The notes beneath the pieces are model-generated. The model had not been told where the DNA came from and ran no database searches. It saw nothing but the letters and a program-made list of their open reading frames with translations. 8,536 nucleotides of DNA from an uncultured Pseudomonadota bacterium (GTDB lineage Bacteria; Pseudomonadota; Gammaproteobacteria; Burkholderiales; SG8-39), in NCBI GenBank assembly GCA_903895005.1, contig CAITSH010000101.1, forward strand, positions 1 to 8,536, read 5' to 3'. Of this stretch, positions 6,742 through 8,536 are shown one piece after another (position 1 is the first letter of the stretch; each line of letters starts with the position of its first letter). Both the position numbers and the translations under genes were made by a program.

Positions 6742-8298
6742 TTAGCTTACCACCCCGATATTCCACGGCACAAACTCGTGGTCACCGAGGCCCAGTTCCT
6801 CACTTTTTGATTTTTTGCCTGAGGCGATTTCGAGCATGTGCTCGAAAATCACCTGGCCCATCGAGGCGACGGTGGCTTCACCGTCGAGAATGCTGCCGCA
6901 GTTGATGTCCATGTCTTCGGTCAGGCGCTTGTACATGGGGGTGTTGGTGGCGAGTTTGATGGAGGGCACCGGTTTTGCGCCGAACATCGAGCCCCGGCCC
7001 GTGGTGAACAGGATCATGTTGGCACCGCCGGCAATCTGTCCGGTGGCAGAGCAGGGGTCGAAGCCGGGCGTGTCCATGAAGACGAGGCCTTTTTGCGTCA
7101 CCGGCTCGGCGTACTTGTAGACCTCCATCAGCGGCCCGGTGCCGCCTTTCATCGATGAGCCGAGCGATTTTTCAAAAATGTTGGCAAGGCCGCCCATTTG
7201 GTTGCCGGGGCTGACATTGCCGTTTATTTGCACGTCACGGCCCGGCGAGTAGTCGTCCTTCCACCAGCGGATGATCTTGATGAGTTTTTCGCCGACCGCG
7301 CGGCTTTGTGCGCGTCGGGTGAGGGTGTGTTCGACGCCATAGATTTCAGGGGTTTCCGAGAGCACCGCGGTGCCGCCATGGCGGACCAGGATATCCATGG
7401 CTGCACCCAGCGCCGGGTTTGCGGTCAGTGAAGAAAAGCCGTCGGAGCCGCCGCACTGCAGGCCTGCGATGAGGTGGCTTGCCGGCACGCGTGTGCGGGT
7501 AACCTTGTTGGCCTCGGGCAGCATGGCTTTCACCGCTGCGATGCCCGCCTCGATGGTTTTGCGCGTACCGCCGGTTTCTTGCATGACAAAGGTCTGCAGG
7601 CGCGAGCTGACACCGAGGCTTTGCTCTTTCATCAGGCCGGAAATCTGGTTGCGTTCACAGCCCAGGCCGATGATGAGGGCGCCGGCGAGGTTGGCGTGTT
7701 GTGCAAAGCCCGCGGTGGTTCGGCGCAGCAAGTCCATCGGCTCGCCGGTCATCTCCATGCCGCAGCCCAGACCATGCGAGAAGGCGACGACACCGTCAAC
7801 GTTGGGATAGTCGGAGAGGCGTTCTTCCGTGAAGTACTCGGCAATCTTGTGCACCACCGTTGCCGAGCAGTTCACCGTAGAAAGCAATCCGATGTAGTTG
7901 CGCGTCGCCACCTGGCCGTTGGCGCGAACGATGCCCATGAAGCTGGCGCGCTCGGATTCGGGCAGCAGTTCCACGGCCTTGTAGTCCTGCGCATAGGCGT
8001 AATCGCGGTCGGTTTCGCGGAACTCCATGTTGTGCGAGTGCACGTAGCTGCCGGCCTCGATGTCCGTGGATGCAAAGCCGATGGTGACGTTGTATTTGAG
8101 TATCGCTTCGCCCTTGATGATTTTGCGCGAGGCAATCTTGTGCCCGGCGGTGACCTGGGCGCGCGTCTTGATGCCCTCTTGCGGCAAAGCGACGCCTATG
8201 CCCACGTCGGCGCGGGCGATGACGACATTATCGTTGGCGTGCAGCCGGATGCTGGGGCCGGCGGAGTGGGTGTTGTGAATTTCGATGACGGTGCTCAT
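6742..8298 (-). CDS. altronate/galactarate dehydratase family enzyme (UxaA/GarD type)
   Basis: This 518-residue cytosolic enzyme has the layout of UxaA and GarD (about 495-525 residues): an N-terminal SAF domain (about 15-92, IRLHANDNV through YVHSHN) and a long catalytic region (about 130-515). Family landmarks are RNYIGLLSTVNCSATVV (133-149), YPNVDGVVAFSHGLGCG (164-180), GLGCERNQ (211-218), LQCGGSDGFSSLTANPALG (280-298), SPGNQMGGLANIFEKSLGS (363-381), FTTGRGSMFG (431-440) and DINCGSI (464-470). Members dehydrate sugar acids (D-altronate, D-galactarate and relatives) to 2-keto-3-deoxy acids using a divalent metal such as iron. The exact substrate is not determinable here, so no symbol is given. 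The ATG at 8298 is chosen over one at 8373: the family homology begins just after it, and the predicted promoter (8342-8370) lies between the two. The ribosome site is weak. It appears to form an operon with the downstream response regulator. Confidence 0.92.
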   Translation of the reverse strand: MSTVIEIHNTHSAGPSIRLHANDNVVIARADVGIGVALPQEGIKTRAQVTAGHKIASRKIIKGEAILKYNVTIGFASTDIEAGSYVHSHNMEFRETDRDYAYAQDYKAVELLPESERASFMGIVRANGQVATRNYIGLLSTVNCSATVVHKIAEYFTEERLSDYPNVDGVVAFSHGLGCGMEMTGEPMDLLRRTTAGFAQHANLAGALIIGLGCERNQISGLMKEQSLGVSSRLQTFVMQETGGTRKTIEAGIAAVKAMLPEANKVTRTRVPASHLIAGLQCGGSDGFSSLTANPALGAAMDILVRHGGTAVLSETPEIYGVEHTLTRRAQSRAVGEKLIKIIRWWKDDYSPGRDVQINGNVSPGNQMGGLANIFEKSLGSSMKGGTGPLMEVYKYAEPVTQKGLVFMDTPGFDPCSATGQIAGGANMILFTTGRGSMFGAKPVPSIKLATNTPMYKRLTEDMDINCGSILDGEATVASMGQVIFEHMLEIASGKKSKSEELGLGDHEFVPWNIGVVS

Positions 8299-8341
8299 GG
8301 GTGTTTTCGGCTGCGTCCGGCTGCAATGGTCAAGCCGAGAT

Positions 8342-8370
8342 TTTAAACCGTCCCCGCTGCGTTGTATCAA
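8342..8370 (-). promoter_or_regulatory. sigma-70-like promoter for the dehydratase gene
   Basis: On the minus strand TTGATA (8370-8365, five of six consensus -35 bases) is followed by exactly 17 bp and TTTAAA (8347-8342, four of six -10 bases). Transcription would start near 8335, giving a leader of about 37 bases before the ATG at 8298. This is the best-formed promoter in the window. Confidence 0.5.
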
Positions 8371-8373
8371 CAA
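8362..8373. promoter_or_regulatory. GntR-like inverted repeat over the -35 box
   Basis: The plus strand reads TTGTATCAACAA; the minus strand reads TTGTTGATACAA, i.e. TTGT and ACAA half-sites around 4 bp. FadR-subfamily GntR regulators, which control many sugar-acid genes, bind TNGT and ACNA half-sites, usually 2-3 bp apart, so the spacing is slightly wide. It covers the -35 box of the dehydratase promoter, where a repressor would block transcription. No regulator gene is in view. Confidence 0.3.
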
Positions 8374-8430
8374 TGCACACCGGCTGGAAAGCCGCGCCAG
8401 GCAAGGCTTTGCAGCAGGTGTGCGAATTAA

Positions 8431-8440
8431 ACTTCGAAGT
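8431..8440. repeat. perfect 10-bp palindrome in the divergent intergenic region
   Basis: ACTTCGAAGT is fully self-complementary and lies 79 bp before the start of the gene at the right edge. It could be a regulator site for that gene, though a single short palindrome is weak evidence. Confidence 0.25.
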
Positions 8441-8461
8441 GCAACATCCGGGCATTAGAGG

Positions 8462-8488
8462 AAGGTGAGATGCCCCGGGGTGTACCTT
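8462..8488. repeat. nested inverted repeats upstream of the right-edge gene
   Basis: AAGGT (8462-8466) and ACCTT (8484-8488) flank a perfect CCCCGGGG palindrome (8473-8480). Their centres differ by about 1.5 bp, so the whole is not a single clean palindrome. It lies 31-57 bp before the start codon, in the expected leader or promoter of the next gene, and could fold in RNA or bind a protein. Confidence 0.25.
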
Positions 8489-8518
8489 TCTGTTTGCGAA
8501 GACGGATAGGAGCATCCC

Positions 8519-8536
8519 ATGCGCTACAAGCATCTC
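8519..8536 (+). CDS. start of an unidentified gene cut by the window edge
   Basis: An ATG at 8519 is preceded by AGGAG at 8508-8512 with a 6-bp gap, the strongest ribosome binding site in the window. Only six codons (MRYKHL) are visible before the sequence ends. This opening is common in aldo/keto reductases (where it usually continues with a glycine-rich LGxTG segment), but six residues cannot identify a family. The gene diverges from the dehydratase, so the two may share the intervening control region and possibly a catabolic pathway. Confidence 0.55.

Noticed and set aside
7474..8346. 290-codon plus-strand open frame opposite the dehydratase
   Set aside because: It is a shadow of a high-GC gene on the other strand; the product has no recognisable domain and the minus-strand family match is strong along its whole length.
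8299..8373. Upstream ATG at 8373 that would add 25 residues to the dehydratase
   Set aside because: The extension lacks family similarity and would begin upstream of the best promoter; ATG 8298 starts just before the conserved N-terminal domain.
8400..8412. Sigma-54-like GG...TTTGC element before the right-edge gene
   Set aside because: GG and GC are separated by 9 bp, not the required 10, so it does not fit a -24/-12 promoter.

Overview
This is a GC-rich window (visibly about 60% GC or more, with codons favouring G or C at the third position) from a Gram-negative bacterium. A PqiA-PqiB-PqiC envelope lipid-transport operon with a lipobox lipoprotein points to Pseudomonadota, most likely beta- or gammaproteobacteria. 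The genus cannot be fixed from the sequence alone. Most of the window is ordinary chromosomal gene content in tight arrays. No tRNA, rRNA, CRISPR array, intact insertion sequence or phage module is visible.

Layout, left to right. (1) Bases 1-113 hold the edge of an upstream region with a pair of imperfect direct repeats 22 bp apart. They lie just before a plus-strand two-domain cupin protein (120-956) with an unusual metal-site motif. (2) A 112-bp convergent gap (957-1068) may carry a decayed transposase tail. (3) Bases 1069-4707, minus strand, are a complete three-gene operon read pqiA, pqiB, pqiC. The genes overlap by 17 and 4 bp. They encode an eight-helix inner-membrane protein, a three-MCE-domain periplasmic protein with a coiled-coil C-terminus, and an outer-membrane lipoprotein. 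(4) Just upstream of pqiA on the same strand is the C-terminal part of a periplasmic solute-binding protein (4777-5141). It lacks its N-terminal half and signal peptide and is frameshifted at a run of six A (minus strand), so it is most likely a pseudogene. (5) A 201-bp divergent region (5142-5342) contains a perfect TATAAT facing left, a TATACT facing right and a possible 21-codon upstream ORF. (6) A plus-strand EamA/DMT-family transporter occupies 5343-6287. (7) On the minus strand, an altronate/galactarate dehydratase family enzyme (6742-8298) is followed after only 4 bp by a single-domain CheY-like response regulator (6351-6737). (8) The right edge (8299-8536) holds the dehydratase promoter, with a GntR-like inverted repeat over its -35 box, two short palindromes, and the first six codons of a plus-strand gene with a strong ribosome binding site.

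How the genes may work together: pqiABC forms one trans-envelope lipid-handling unit. The dehydratase is probably catabolic (sugar acid dehydration to a 2-keto-3-deoxy acid), and its divergent partner at the right edge may belong to the same pathway. The response regulator appears to be co-transcribed with the dehydratase, although no histidine kinase is in view. The cupin protein and the EamA transporter have no clear functional link to their neighbours. I see no convincing undescribed multi-gene system. The points most worth a second look are the frameshifted binding-protein remnant, the dehydratase/response-regulator pairing and the four-histidine bicupin.
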